From Ophiosphaerella korrae (lineage: Eukaryota > Ascomycota > Dothideomycetes > Pleosporales > Phaeosphaeriaceae), in assembly GCA_028456385.1 (NCBI GenBank), contig JALNQF010000050.1, positions 124,001-188,000 on the forward strand: 64,000 nt of DNA, given 5' to 3'. Under the pieces are notes generated by a model, which was not told where the DNA came from, did not search any database, and saw nothing but the letters and a program-made list of their open reading frames with translations. The translations under genes and the position numbers were made by a program. Positions 11,844-23,780 of the stretch are shown here, piece after piece; position 1 is the first letter of the stretch; every line of letters starts with the position of its first letter.

Positions 11844-13028
11844 ATGGCACCTAACCAAGGCCTCGTGCATCCTACAGAGTATGATTGGCGCGACTCCAAC
11901 GTTGCCCTAGTCAATTCGGACCTCGACCACAAAATCAAGCACGCCTCGGCAGAAACAGAGCCAGCATGGAATAACGGCGTCATAGGCGCCCAGCCAGGCC
12001 TCTTTGTCTGGCGCATCGAGGATTTCGAGGTGGTGCCCTGGCCGGAAAAGAAGTACGGCTCATTCTACGAGGGAGATTCGTATATTATCTTGAAGAGCGA
12101 GAGCGTGCAGAACACCGAGGGCCAGGTTGAGAAAGACAAACTAACCCACAACATCTTCTTCTGGCTCGGTAGCCACACGACGCAAGACGAAGCCGGCACC
12201 GCGGCCTACAAGACGGTCGAGCTCGACGAGTTTCTGCACGGTAGCGCCACCCAGCACCGCGAACTCCAGTCCGCTCCCTCCGACGCCTTCGCCCATATCT
12301 TCCCGCGCATCAAGATATTGCGCGGTGGCGTGGCGTCCGGATTCACACACGTCGATGTCAACGAGGAACCAGCACATGTCGACACGCTGCTCAGAGTATT
12401 CAAGCACCCTAGCCCATCTGCAGGGCGGGATGCAATCCTTGTCCATGAAGTCGAGCCCACGTGGCGCAGCCTAGATGAGGATGATGTGTTCGTATTAGAC
12501 AAGGGGGACAAGATATTCGTATGGCAGGGAAAGAAGTGCTCACCAATGGAGAAGATGAAGGCTGCGCAAGTCGTAAATGACCTGACGCTCGCAAAGCACA
12601 TTGATGTTGAAGTTCTTTCTCAAGCTGAGGCGCGATCTAAGGTGATTGTGGATTATCTGGGCGGACAGGATATTGATGTGCTTAGCACGCAGTTCAAGTG
12701 TCCAAGACCTGTCTCAGCGGCTACGCAGAGGGAGGTTAAGAAGTTGTTCAAACTCAGCGATGCGAGTGGGCAGGTGGAATTTAGCTTGGTGAAGGAAGGA
12801 AGTGGCATCGGGAGAGAAGACCTGGATGGTGATGACGTGTTTTTGCTCGATGCTGGAAGGAATATCTGGGTATGGGAAGGCAAGAGTGCGAGCAGAGCGG
12901 AGAAAGCGTTGTGGCTGAAGATCGTGCAGCGATATATTGGGGAGCAGCAAGATGCAGCAGACATGAGTTTCGCAAAGGTGCATGAAGGGAGGGAAGGGAA
13001 AGCTTTTTGGACTGCGATTGAGGCATAG
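11844..13028 (+). CDS. gelsolin/severin-family actin-binding protein
   Basis: This single-exon gene encodes 394 residues with three gelsolin-like repeats at roughly residues 50-150, 175-265 and 285-385. Repeat 1 has GLFVWRIEDFEVVPWP, GSFYEGDSYIIL and NIFFWLGSHTTQDEAGTAAYK, including the acidic residues that bind calcium in the family. Repeat 2 has DDVFVLDKGDKIFVWQGKKCSPMEKMKA. Repeat 3 has DDVFLLDAGRNIWVWEGKSAS. The three-repeat size matches severin/fragmin (about 350-400 residues). Those proteins sever and cap actin filaments in a calcium-dependent way in the cytoplasm. The ATG sits in good context (gacaATGGC). The gene is GC-richer than its surroundings and looks like a conserved core gene inside a variable region. 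Confidence 0.92.
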   Translation: MAPNQGLVHPTEYDWRDSNVALVNSDLDHKIKHASAETEPAWNNGVIGAQPGLFVWRIEDFEVVPWPEKKYGSFYEGDSYIILKSESVQNTEGQVEKDKLTHNIFFWLGSHTTQDEAGTAAYKTVELDEFLHGSATQHRELQSAPSDAFAHIFPRIKILRGGVASGFTHVDVNEEPAHVDTLLRVFKHPSPSAGRDAILVHEVEPTWRSLDEDDVFVLDKGDKIFVWQGKKCSPMEKMKAAQVVNDLTLAKHIDVEVLSQAEARSKVIVDYLGGQDIDVLSTQFKCPRPVSAATQREVKKLFKLSDASGQVEFSLVKEGSGIGREDLDGDDVFLLDAGRNIWVWEGKSASRAEKALWLKIVQRYIGEQQDAADMSFAKVHEGREGKAFWTAIEA

Positions 13029-13374
13029 CGGTTGATCTGAATACCCAAATACTTCTAGCTACTAGTCTAGCTACAATTATCCATTCACCGCCACACGCTT
13101 TCTCTGTTTTGGTCTTCTCTTTGCACAACGCAGCTTTCTCAACTTTTTGATGTTGTGGTGTTTTCTCCCCACCATTTAATTCAAGAATGAGATATGAAAT
13201 TCATGGGATACCTTTTACAAAACCTCCCCGACTGAGTATCTATATTTCATACGCTTCTCACATGCTCCCCTGCGATATTCGGATGAGCTATCGTCCTGAC
13301 GCTTTGTAATCAACTAATCCCGAAGAAACTCAAGTGAATGCTAAGCCACTATTCAAGAATTATGCAGGCCTCAA

Positions 13375-14438
13375 ATGCATTTCATGACAGTTCTGGAATA
13401 CCTAAAAGTAGTGAGACAGCTCGTAACATTTCACTATCTACTCTTGGCCGTCTTCAACAAGATTGCAAGATGGGTTTTAACGACATGGCTAGACTTATTT
13501 TTTTGGGTTCACATTGGTAGCGAAGGTGTATTTAACATTGTGCTCTTTGTAAACTGGGCGAGTGGCATGCTTAGCGTGGGTACCATCGACGCTTCCAACG
13601 ATTTTCTGTTTCGCCATCACGAACGATTGAATCGGGGCAATTATTTGTTGATCGCCTCTGCCCTTGACGCTTTGGGCCTCATCATCTGCGACACCCTCAC
13701 CTATCAGATGGGTGTTATGGATCAGTATGAGACATCAGAAAAGCTTTCTAAGGTATGGATTCTTATAGTTACTTTTTCACCACCTAATTCTTGGGCGCAC
13801 CTATATCATCTGCAAAGCGATTAGTGCCACTGACAAAAACAGATACCCTTCGCTTCCAACTACTTCTATGATGTTGGTATGGGTTTTCCAAAGCTTAGCC
13901 TAAAGCCCCAGCCAGCGATGCGCAAGATCCTTTGGACGATGACCGCATTTGTCATCGTATGCTAACTGACCATCTTGTTCGACGATACTTTCTTCTGTGG
14001 AAAGGACGTTTCAGTGCAATGGTCTCAGGAGGAGGGCGCGTGTTCTGTCTTCTACCCGCCGGAGCCTTTCATTCTCAATTTTACACTTAATCTCGCTTGC
14101 TATCTTGTGGTCTACACAATTCCTTTGATTCTACTTGTTCAAGGCATGTTAAATTCATCCTGTGGTGTGACACTGACTTTTGGTCTGGGGACCATCACAA
14201 TTGCTTCCAGTATCGCACGCTTCCTCACACTTAAAGTCGGAAAAGGTCAGCCAAATCTTATGTGTAAGTGATCCTCGCTCTAGAAAGTCTTCTACGATAT
14301 TAATAGAAACCTATAACTTTTTTACCAGATCCTCTAAGCATGATTGAAATGGCCTTGTCAATTATCGTTGGCTCAGTTCCAGGGTTCAAGCCTCTTCGAC
14401 AAAAACCACCCAATCCAGACTCACACATCACCTCTTAA
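13375..14438 (+). pseudogene. broken fungal-rhodopsin-domain (PTH11-like) membrane protein
   Basis: This reads as a seven-helix fungal rhodopsin-domain protein in three exons: 13375-13752, 13843-14263 and 14329-14438. The introns are 90 and 65 bp. The recognisable core is PAMRKILWTM, FDDTFFCGKDVSVQW, CSVFY, ILNFTLNLACYLVVYTIPL and EMALSIIVGSVPG. In exon 2 an in-frame TAA at 13963-13965 interrupts the helix just before the conserved TILFDDTFFCG motif. No GT..AG intron can remove it. The stretch between PKLSL and PAMRK is also shorter than in relatives, suggesting a small deletion. The C-terminal tail ends early. It is a former plasma-membrane sensor-like protein, now most likely dead. Confidence 0.7.
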
Positions 14439-14828
14439 GTATTACGAGAAGTACTACATGATTTGCCTCTCGATACAGGTATATATCTCCTATATAGGCG
14501 ATATCAAACCGGCAAGAAAATTCCACTCCTTATGCTTCCGCTAGATGAATACAATAGACTATATACTATAAAATATTTCAACTACGAATCTTCGGTTACT
14601 CTAGGTATATCTGTAGATACGTCGGAGAAAATGTTTAGGTAGCCTAAGTATCTTCTGGCCGCTACAGCTTGGGTGGTCCAAATCCCACTTTTCCAGTTGA
14701 CGAAGGGCAGGGTCCAGCATGCCATTACAGAATTTTTCAATGGCACCATAGGAATTGATCTCTCTTCTAGTTCTCAGTTTTTTGATCGACATCTTCATTA
14801 CGAAAGACGGGTATTATGTGGTCATATT

Positions 14829-17020
14829 TTAGTCTATTCCTAAGCCATCAAGTTCATCAAGCAATTCCTGCAATAACGTCTCTTGTCGCTTGCACTTGGT
14901 TCCGTTATCGTCATCATACATGATAGCGGCAACAGGATGAGGCATCAATCCGTTCTTTCTATAGCCTATATTCTTGACAAAGAACCGCATCACGTGTGGT
15001 GGCAACTCTAGTTTAGTCAATTTAATGGCGCCGTGTATCGCCCCAAGACAATCGTTAGCGATTGGTAAAATCTTGCACATCTCCTGTAAACATTGTCATG
15101 CTTTGATTAAATTCTCGATTTGCACCGGATTATTATTGCTTTCGTGGAGGGTGATGAAGGCAACGGTGGTGCAAGCGTGGCTCAGCCAGTATTCATGGCC
15201 AAGGATGGAAAAAGCACGAAATGTCCAGATTGCGGATTGCAATTGAGTAACGTGCGAGCAACAGCGATATTTGGGTGTGAAAGGTCCAAACTGATCCTTT
15301 GTAAAACTAGAGAACGGACGGAGTAAAGCGGTGAACATAAGTTCAACACAACAAATGTTAGCGACATTAGTGTTATTCTTTGGCTACCAAGGTTTGGTCA
15401 TGCTTACTGTAGGAGGATGGCGCGTGGAATGACCGCGTCCTCTATCCTAAGGAGTGGTGGGAGCGTCAACTTCCATTGAGCAAGTGAATTGTATAGTTCT
15501 ATTGCATGCCGAGGATTACTAGTAGGCAGAGGGTCCTTTCCGTAAGCTGGATCTGGATGAAGCATTGAATATCTTCTATTATCTCCACGAGCTTTACGTC
15601 AACATCATTGATTTCAACCTTTAATGACCTCTGTGTTTGAAGGGACACGGGATACGAAAACCACCAATAGCCGGCGGACTCGGGTTTTCGAAACGGGAAA
15701 CTGCTATTTTGCCAAGCCCTTTCAATCAAGGGCCTTGGAAGATATTTGCGCCGGCTCATAGCTTGCGAGGACCGCCTGGTAAGCATTAGCGACCACTTTG
15801 CTGCATAGATAACTACACCCACCATTCTATGACATAGAACCCCCACATGACCCATGAGGGGCCTTCTCTTCTCTTTAGAAGCTGCATTTCACTTTGGCCT
15901 CGACTTTATATCGCCAAAAATTTGGTATTGTTGAGTGCCTTGAATATTTTAAGTGCACTCTCAAGAAATTCAATCGACCGCTGGCCTGAACCGACACTCT
16001 CGTAACAGAACATGGAATATTGACCTTTTATAAGCGAAATAGAAGCGGAGGACTTTTCTTCATCATGGCATCTGTATGTTTCATCTGCAAATCGCCTGCC
16101 TCGGGTCTTGGGATCCTGCGGCATGGAAAATGTCACAGACTCTAAGCGGAAATACTAAAGAGTTAAATAGGTGGCAGCTATATAACTGGTATACACTTAC
16201 ACAACTAAGAACCGGTAGGGCATTCACAAGGACTGGAGAGCAAAACGAGTAACCATCCACATGTTCCGTATTAGAGATGCCAGTGGCAAGTTCGTCCTCA
16301 AACAGGGGTTGATAGAGCAATTACTCAGCGGTATTACCCCAGGTCCAGAAAAGGGCCATGAGGTGATTCATGAGGTGGTTGTCGTTGCTAACTGTGGTCC
16401 ATTGAGCGAAGTCGAGCTGTGAGGCGGGAAGGTCAATGAAGACGCCTGGGTCAACATGATAATCTCTTGCATAGGTATATTGAGTCTCGAAAGCGTAATC
16501 AGGGTGCTGCACAATACTCCATATGAGCTATCATAGACAGCGCCAAAGTTGGAAGGAGCCTAACCGATAGTTAAAAGTCGCTTGGTTGATCTCAAAGACG
16601 TAGGGCTCTCGCGGCCAGGGCGTCGAATTGATAGCCACTCGCTATTTGATTACGCTGCTGTTAGCAGAGCTTGAGCTCCCATCACCGTATTGACAGCTTC
16701 ATCAATACTCCGACTCTGTCGTATCCTTTCAAGGACTAGTGCAGAATCGGCCTCGCTTCCGTTGCGAAGCAACTCAATCACACTTTGAAGACTGGATGTC
16801 AAGTGTTCCAGGTCAGATAGTTTTCTTTTATCAGCTTATCTGCCAGTGAGACCTGATGGTGCTTCATATTCGCAAACAAGATCTACTTCCGCACATTTGT
16901 CACATTTTGGTCGCTCACCACCACACTAATCGGCCCGTCAGCCGAGGTGTATGAATCCCATAGATTTTTAGGAATGCTTGCCTTCAACCTTCTTTTTCTA
17001 CAACCTGGCGATCATTTTGA
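14829..17020 (-). pseudogene. ruined Zn(II)2Cys6 transcription factor
   Basis: Scattered minus-strand fragments in the right order rebuild a fungal regulator. Near 16920-16870 there is the second half of a C6 zinc cluster (ERPKCDKCAEVDLVCEYE), followed by a LEHLTSSLQSVIELLRNGSE helix. At 16512-16321 is YHVDPGVFIDLP and MNHLMALFWTWGN. An in-frame TAA at 16321-16323 separates this from 16320-16081 (LLYQPLFEDELATG, then FCSPVLVNALPV), the start of the fungal_trans domain. More pieces lie at 16136-15906, 15855-15499, 15338-15096 and 15080-14829. The first Cys pair of the zinc cluster is mutated, and frames shift repeatedly. Some breaks could be introns, but the stops inside conserved blocks cannot. 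It was probably a nuclear regulator and is now non-functional. Confidence 0.65.
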
Positions 17021-19667
17021 GTTTGCGCAGGGGCGGCGGTTCTGGAGGGGGCGGACTAGGTGGGGGCTTCGGGAGCAAGCGCGGCAAGAGGTTTTGTGAC
17101 ATGATCGATCATCGAAATCCTCTTCTTAGCTCATATAACTGACATATAAGGGGCAATCATCAACCTTAAAAGATCAGACGCGACGCGATAGAGAGCGGGC
17201 GTTGTCGCTTAGGTAATTAATCGGTACCGACCTTTCTCCGCGCCAAGGATCCGGTGCAATCAAAAGTTGCACTCCTACGCCAGTGTAGTAACTGGAGAGG
17301 AAAACGGGTCGAGACTATAGTTGAGGGTTAAGCGCAGCTACAAGGACATTCACAGACAACAACACTTGTTTTTTGTAGCTACAACGAGTCTGCTTTAACT
17401 TTTCAGTACGCCCCCGCAGTCCGCCTACCTAGGTAGCTGCGATTACTGAAGCTCCAATGCTGCGAGTCCCTTTTTAGCCTTACTGCCTAGGTAACACCAC
17501 TGTCTTTCTACCCTACCCTCTATATTTATGTTAAGGAATAGCTTGTACTTTAGATTAAGCGCTTGAGTATTAGTGTATACGAAACAAAAATTGCTTATGT
17601 TTAATGAATTATTGAGGCACCTTCAGCTAATTGCGCCACACCGCATCGGAGTTCTGGCGTCACGAGAAGCGCTGTACTGATCTGCAGGTGTTAGTCTGCT
17701 AATTTCAACTCTACCATTAGACATTCTATGTCGACATGCGCAGGATAGAACTCGTTTCATTGAATCTCAGCCTTGATACAACGCACAAGTTACAATAGTT
17801 GTAATAGCGCAGTAACATGACCAGCCTAGACACTGGAATTTTGTATAAATCTTCGTAAGAATACTACAGCAAGTTTCTCGAACCATCAGATCCTTTGTCG
17901 CCTAATATTGTCACTTTACGTCATTCTCTACTAGTTATCTTCGTGGGCCAACAACTTGACGAATACGAGGTGTTCTTGTGCTCGGCAACCTCGCTGCATT
18001 ATATGAATTCATTTTGCTTGTGTCTCGCCGATGTAGACCCATAGCTATTTCTGTCAACCATCTTTGTATCGTTTATAGAATGTATTTTTTTAGAAATACT
18101 TCCACAAGTAAATTTGGTATTCGCAGGAGTTGCAATAGTTGACGCTCCATGCGTCCTTCCAATATGGCCAGGTCGAAGACAAAGGAATCAGGTACAACAT
18201 TTAAACTTACCTACTTGAAAGAGGCTGAAGCAGTTACTTAGGCGCTTGTGCATGGAAATGTGCAACCAGATTCAAGGCTGCACATCAGTCGCTTAATGCA
18301 TATGCTCCCGTTCGTAAAAGGATACGGCGATCCCCATTTCGGGTCAGCGTAAAATTCGATAGCCCGTCTTACCCCGTTTCACGAGATTTAGGGTTTTCAT
18401 ATACAAAAGGAAGTAGTTGGGGATGAGCAAAGCTACTCGGGTTCTTCTAATTTCACTCAGTTACGATCTGTCGTGGTACAAATACCGTTCAAGTGGGCAG
18501 AACATTAGGGTTCGGACTCTACCTTTTGCTCCATCACACGATCAACATCAAGGTTTGATTTTTCACGCAATATAAGATTAACACATTTCAACCATCATAT
18601 ATGAATTAGGGTCTGCTACCCACAGCTAGTAATTTAGGTGAAAATACTAATAGCGCTCTACTACTAAGACATCAATACATTGGAACACTTGCTACCAAGC
18701 ACCGAGTAGGCTTACTGAAAAATATTTGTGTTTCTAATCAATCATGGTATTTTATGGGTTTAAAGGAGTGCCTAGTTCTCATCACAGTGGATTGTCTGTT
18801 ATGTTTAATAGATCCGGCACGATATGATTCCACCCCGATGGATATTCAAGGCTACACAATTACGATTGGCGTAAGTAATTTATATGATATTTGAGGCAAT
18901 GCTGCGCACGAATAGCTAAAAGAATAATTTTCAATATCAATATTACTGAGCACATTGTCATTCTTAAGAGGAAGCCAATTTCAAAGTTACGTACACGTGT
19001 GATTGTGGCTGCGTAATTCTCAGGGCTGTTATTCAAAATCTTTTGTTGTCTAGATTGCGATAGGCGGGTATGGGACCATACTGGTCGAAACGAGGTGTAC
19101 TAGAACGGCAGTGTAGTAGAGCCGGTTCCCCTGAGAGGGGGAGATCTCCATAGATACAGGAAGACCTGCCAAGGCGCTAGTATGGGCAGTGCAGGAGCGA
19201 GATACTCAGGTCCTGCAAGGCCATCCAATCCACCATTGTTTTTGCATGTCCAATTGTACAGCCCAACTTCCGGATCAGTCCCGAATACGGGTTGGCAGAC
19301 TATTATGGTAAAAAGGTTCTTGGCCTTCCGATGTGATTGCATCCAATTGTTAAAAGGCTTTAACTTCGCCCCAACCTGGTACCTGCCCAGGTATCTTTGC
19401 GCCGCACGGGCCAACCCGCTCCGCATCTCTTCTCAAGGACCATAGACGCCTAAAATTTAATTTCAATTACGGGAATCCTCTATTCCAAAAATATATCCAG
19501 GTTCTTCAAGATATGCGATCCTATTATAAAGAAGGTAGAGAGGTCAGCTCTCTAGAACCCTCACCCTGTTCGAACACTCTTTCACAGTCACTCCTTCTCT
19601 TCTAGTCGCTCATTGTACTACCAAAACACTCTTTCTCTTCTTTTTTGTAGTTCATCCATACTTCACT
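17021..19667. other. 2.6-kb AT-rich region without genes
   Basis: No reading frame with recognisable domains or gene-like codon use is seen on either strand. Short frames at 19100-19445 overlap each other antisense and lack support. The last 200 bp hold the promoter of the next gene. Confidence 0.6.
19525..19530 (+). promoter_or_regulatory. TATA box of the aerolysin-like gene
   Basis: TATAAA lies 138 bp before the start codon at 19668. It is followed by a long C/T-rich tract (about 19560-19650), the usual fungal initiator context. Confidence 0.5.
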
Positions 19668-20969
19668 ATGAAGTACTCTTTTGATATGCTCCTCCTCGGA
19701 GCTAGCACTATGTTCTCCATGGCGAATGCCAAATTCGACCCCCCCAGGGATGACTGCGACAACGAGATCTTTACCAACTCTCCGGTATCAGGTGCACCAT
19801 GGAGTCATGGGGATGGAGCAGGATATTTCTGTGATACCAAGTGGAAGAGCGGCCTCGTTGTCTGTGGTATCCAAACCTGGGCTTACAAGTACCATCAACG
19901 AGGTTTCAGGATGAAGTACTCCGACGGTCAGTGGGGCCCGATGCATGGCACGACCATGCAGGAGTTTGAAAAAGACAACTGGACCGGCGATTACTCGAAG
20001 AACACAGTCGAGTGGGACTGCGCTGCGCCACTGAAGGATTTGCGCATGATCAGCAATTGGCATGGTTTTGGTAAATACAGGAATGAAGGTGTCCCTGATG
20101 CTGTGGGTGGTATTCGCCTGACGACACCAAGTGGTCAAGAATATTTTATCCACGGAGATATTGGAAGCTTCCCCGGAAATTCCTTTGATATTGCAAGTGG
20201 CTATCTTGTCGGTGCTCGTGGACGATCCGGTTCTTTCTTGGATACGCTCGAGTGGAGGCTCATGGCCAGTCCAGTCGAATCCGCAGAGATCAAGAGTATG
20301 GCATTCAAGAAAGACCTGGCAACGGTCAACAAGCAGAAGGAGTAAGTCCCATCGTCAAACTTTCATCACGTCTGTGGCTCACAAATAGACAGCGGAGTTC
20401 AGCAGGCCTTCTTGTCCGAAGTGTGGTACAAGAACTCGGACGCTGGAACTGAAAACAAATACACATTCGGCAACACTCGGACAGAGAAGATTTCTACATC
20501 TATCAGTCACGGCACTTCTCACCAGTTTGGCGTCAAGATCGGCGTAACTGTTGAGGGAGAGATTGGCGTTCCTCTTCTTGCAAAATCCAAAGTCTCAGCC
20601 TCCATGGAGACATCCTACACCCTGACCAAGACACATGAAAGCACCCTAACCACGGAGCAGACGTTTGGGCTGGACTGGAAACGGGAAGGAAAGCTGATTG
20701 CTAATAGCGCTATGCATTGCAAAGCCTGGGCATTTGTGGGTCGATATGATGACGAGTACACTGCAGTTGTTGTCATCACTTTCAAAAATGGAAAGAAGAT
20801 CGAAGTTACCCAACCCGGAAAGTTTACTAGTGTTGGGTGGACCCAAGCTATCTCGGATTGCCAAACGAGGCCCCTCTCAGAAGCACCATCGGACACAGTA
20901 GCCCTCGGCGCCAAATCAAACACAAACGTCAAGATGCTCAAGGCACGCGCTGTTGGCTCGCACAACTGA
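19668..20969 (+). CDS. secreted jacalin-like/aerolysin-like (natterin-type) protein
   Basis: This predicted 416-residue protein has exons 19668-20341 and 20393-20969 joined by a 51-bp intron (GTAAGT..CAG). Residues 1-22 look like a signal peptide ending in MANA. Residues ~25-210 have jacalin-like beta-prism features (VCGIQTWAYKY, GFRMKYSDGQWG, VGGIRLTTPSGQEYFIHGD, GRSGSFLDTLEW). Residues ~225-400 are Ser/Thr-rich amphipathic beta-strands (ENKYTFGNTRTEKISTSISH, HQFGVKIGVTVEGEIG, LAKSKVSASMETSYTLTKTH), typical of the ETX/MTX2-aerolysin pore-forming fold. Natterin- and Dln1-type proteins combine these two modules, binding a sugar and then inserting a beta-barrel. A defence, competition or host-interaction role is inference. 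The frame is intact. It stands alone between AT-rich flanks, so transfer or fast evolution is possible. Confidence 0.75.
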
Positions 20970-22423
20970 GATCAATTCTATCAATTTGTCGTGGCATGAT
21001 CCGCTGGACGTATGATGAGCTATCAGCATTTTCGCTTGTTCTTCTCTTCGACTTTGTGATTTATACGTTAGATAATTTAGTAGAATCAAACCTAAGATTC
21101 CTTGCAATAAACTCGGCGCATATCGAATTGTTATCGTAGACTAGATCTTTCTTGCTAATCAACTAACACAGAAAGCTTTGTGTTTCATCTGCACCCATAC
21201 GAAGGTAATGTCTGGTTGTTCTCAGCACTCAAACATAAGTTACGTGTACAAAGATTCCACCCCTCTATCCACGCAATCACCGCCGACTACCGTTCAAGAT
21301 ACAAAATAGCCATTGCCATTGCTGCTTCAATGCCGATGTTTGCGTTTCCCAAGGAACGTAAAGAAAACACTGTTCTCATTCACATGAAAAACAAATCAGT
21401 AACAATGTCCACACAACCCGCTCACCGCTTGCTATAACGCCCTACCCGCCCACTTTACCCTCTTTGCGGGACCGCGGCGACAGAAATCCCCTTCAATTCA
21501 CCAGCCAGTGTGGCAGTGCTACTCATCGTCCGGACCGATCATGTCACGGACATGGATTATTGTCTCACCATTAACGAACGCAGTTCCCATCAGCGCACGA
21601 CACGCAGCAGTCCAGGCCCGCCCCTTGGATCCTTGTGTAATCGTGCGACGAAGGCGTAAGTGTTGGTCTCTCGTAGTGTAATTATACAAGGTGTAAAATT
21701 AGCTGCCAAGTTGCAAGGCCCGCCACCTATACAACTACTAGTCTTCGCCGCCGTGACACTTCCGTGATGTCGTTGATTGGGTAGGTGTGTACTGTTTGAA
21801 ATGCGCTGATTTGTGGACGTACTTACAAGTCTTGGTTTCTTCAGGACTGTTGCTAGCATAGAGAAGCGTGCACACTGGCAATGGCCATGCAATTGATTCA
21901 AGGCCGCTAGATGCCTTTAACAGATGCTCAAAATAATATCTATAGAGCATTGGGACATATCGTTGTTCATCTCTTGTCGTCGCAGCCCTACAACCCTGGT
22001 ATCTTAGCTCATTCACAATTCACAGGACTAGTTGAGGCTATTAGGTATACCTCCGCACACAAGATTTGCCTCCTTTCCCTTAAATCTAAGACATTGGCTC
22101 AATCTCAACCGATTATCCCCGTATGACCGCACGCGACATACGACAACGATGCACATCACTCACTCGACCCACAGCACCTCCTCACACCGCAGCACGAAAC
22201 TTAAATCACCATTTTATTCAACTACATCCACGTGCGCGTCGACCGCTCAAAAAGCTAAGTCTACGTTGCGCAGTCCAAAGACTCAATCCGCCAAACTGAC
22301 AAGACCTCCACGACAAAGCGTCGCGCCGCATTTTGCACGATAGCGGAAGCTCAGTCGTAGCCGCGCACTCATTCGCCAGACTCATCGAGTATCCCACCGC
22401 CGTCTCGTCAACCATCCGCGTGC
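20970..22423. other. intergenic region, no gene supported
   Basis: 1.45 kb of mixed composition with short overlapping frames only. No domains, RNA genes or repeats are seen. Confidence 0.55.
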
Positions 22424-23419
22424 TCAACCTGCGTTCGCCTGCTCGCTCGGATCGACCGTACGTGCAGTCCTGTCAAACATTAGCTCTATATCCCCCTCCA
22501 CCACGGAATTAAGCAAGATGTACCCCGGCAGTGCTCTAAGCAGCGCATGGGTGTCCGGCTCCTCCTCCTCGGTTCCACGGCGAAGACGAAGCTGGCGCAA
22601 CACCTCATCGGGGCTGGCCAGGGCGCGGGGAGGGGGCGTACTGAAGGCGGTGCGGCTGATATCCTTCGTCCTAAAGTCCTGCGCCCAGTAGAGGATGTCG
22701 GTGTTAGTGGAACGATTGAGGCGCGTCTGGTCCGCGAGGTAGAGGCAGATGAAGCCGTTGTTAACGAGCTTGCAGTATGTGTCGATACCGAAGGAGCGCA
22801 TGTAATAACAGAGGCGCACTGCTTCTTCCGGGGAGGGCACCTGGTCAGGGTCGGGGTTGATGGCGCGCGTCCAGGCGGCGAGTTGCTGTTCGTCGATCTT
22901 GTCGGCTGCGTTGAAGCGCAGGTACTCCAGGATGGCGCGCTGGACGCGGATGTAGGCGAGGGTTTTTACTTTGCCTTCGGAGGTGTCGCGCTCTGCGTAA
23001 GAGTCGTTCTCGTCTCTGTAAGTAGTCGGAGGCAGGGCAGGGGCGACGGTGACGCAAGGAGGGGGAGGGACGTCCCACCTTGTACCTCTACGGTTACGAG
23101 TCGACGGCCCTGCAAGTGCATCTAGCAGAGGCTGAGACGAGGTGCCTGGAAACAGGGGGCGTGGCACCGGAGGTGGTGGAGCTGTGCCTTGAAGCAAAGG
23201 GTTTACTGTTTGGTGCTCGAAGCCAGGCGGGGGAGTACGGATGCGTATGGAAGAACCATGGAGCTCGATCTCAGGATCCGTTGGTAGGCGGTTTGGAATG
23301 CGGATGACTCTTGTAGTAGGACGAGACTCCATCGCCAACGGAAAATCAGCCAGCGAGGGACGAGGCTCGTTAGGGCTTCGCGGCGGGCTCGCGTCGCCCT
23401 CACCGGCATTATTTGACAT
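22424..23419 (-). CDS. hypothetical proline-rich protein
   Basis: This encodes 331 residues from the ATG at 23419; the open frame extends further upstream but without an ATG in good context. I do not recognise the family. The first ~140 residues are Pro/Arg-rich and probably disordered. From about residue 150 a helical region follows (KVKTLAYIRVQRAILEYL, then AAWTRAINPDPDQVPSPEEA). It ends with FGIDTYCKLVNNGFICLYLAD and an acidic RRGTEEEEPDTHALLRALPG tail. A 63-bp in-frame stretch in the middle (about 23010-23070) has plausible intron ends, so the product may be about 21 residues shorter. GC content is clearly higher than in the flanks. A lineage-restricted nuclear or cytosolic protein is a guess. 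Confidence 0.6.
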   Translation of the reverse strand: MSNNAGEGDASPPRSPNEPRPSLADFPLAMESRPTTRVIRIPNRLPTDPEIELHGSSIRIRTPPPGFEHQTVNPLLQGTAPPPPVPRPLFPGTSSQPLLDALAGPSTRNRRGTRWDVPPPPCVTVAPALPPTTYRDENDSYAERDTSEGKVKTLAYIRVQRAILEYLRFNAADKIDEQQLAAWTRAINPDPDQVPSPEEAVRLCYYMRSFGIDTYCKLVNNGFICLYLADQTRLNRSTNTDILYWAQDFRTKDISRTAFSTPPPRALASPDEVLRQLRLRRGTEEEEPDTHALLRALPGYILLNSVVEGDIELMFDRTARTVDPSEQANAG

Positions 23420-23780
23420 GCTGCGTGGTAGTGAGTGTAATATTATCCGTGATAATGACTGCTCGCTTGAAAGGATGGTGTGGGTGAAGTGGACAACAAA
23501 AGCAGATGTTGACGCGTTAAGCCGGCGCAATGCCAAGAGCTGCGTTTGTCTAGAGCAGGCATATTGATGTGGTAGGGTAGAAATTGAGTGAAGTAGGAAG
23601 GAGCAATTTGCTTTCACTCTAGCAACAGACGCGGATGGACGATTGAAAATTTTTATGGAGAAAAACATAATCAAACCAAATAACAAACCAAATAACAAAG
23701 AAAATGGTAGAAACGCATGGATTTCATGCCAAAAATGTCACAATCACTCTTGATGGGCAACTTATGGCCCTACCTCAATA

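Noticed and set aside
22547..23125. 192-residue frame opposite the proline-rich protein
   Set aside because: Antisense shadow with no motifs; the minus-strand frame is longer and has better codon use.
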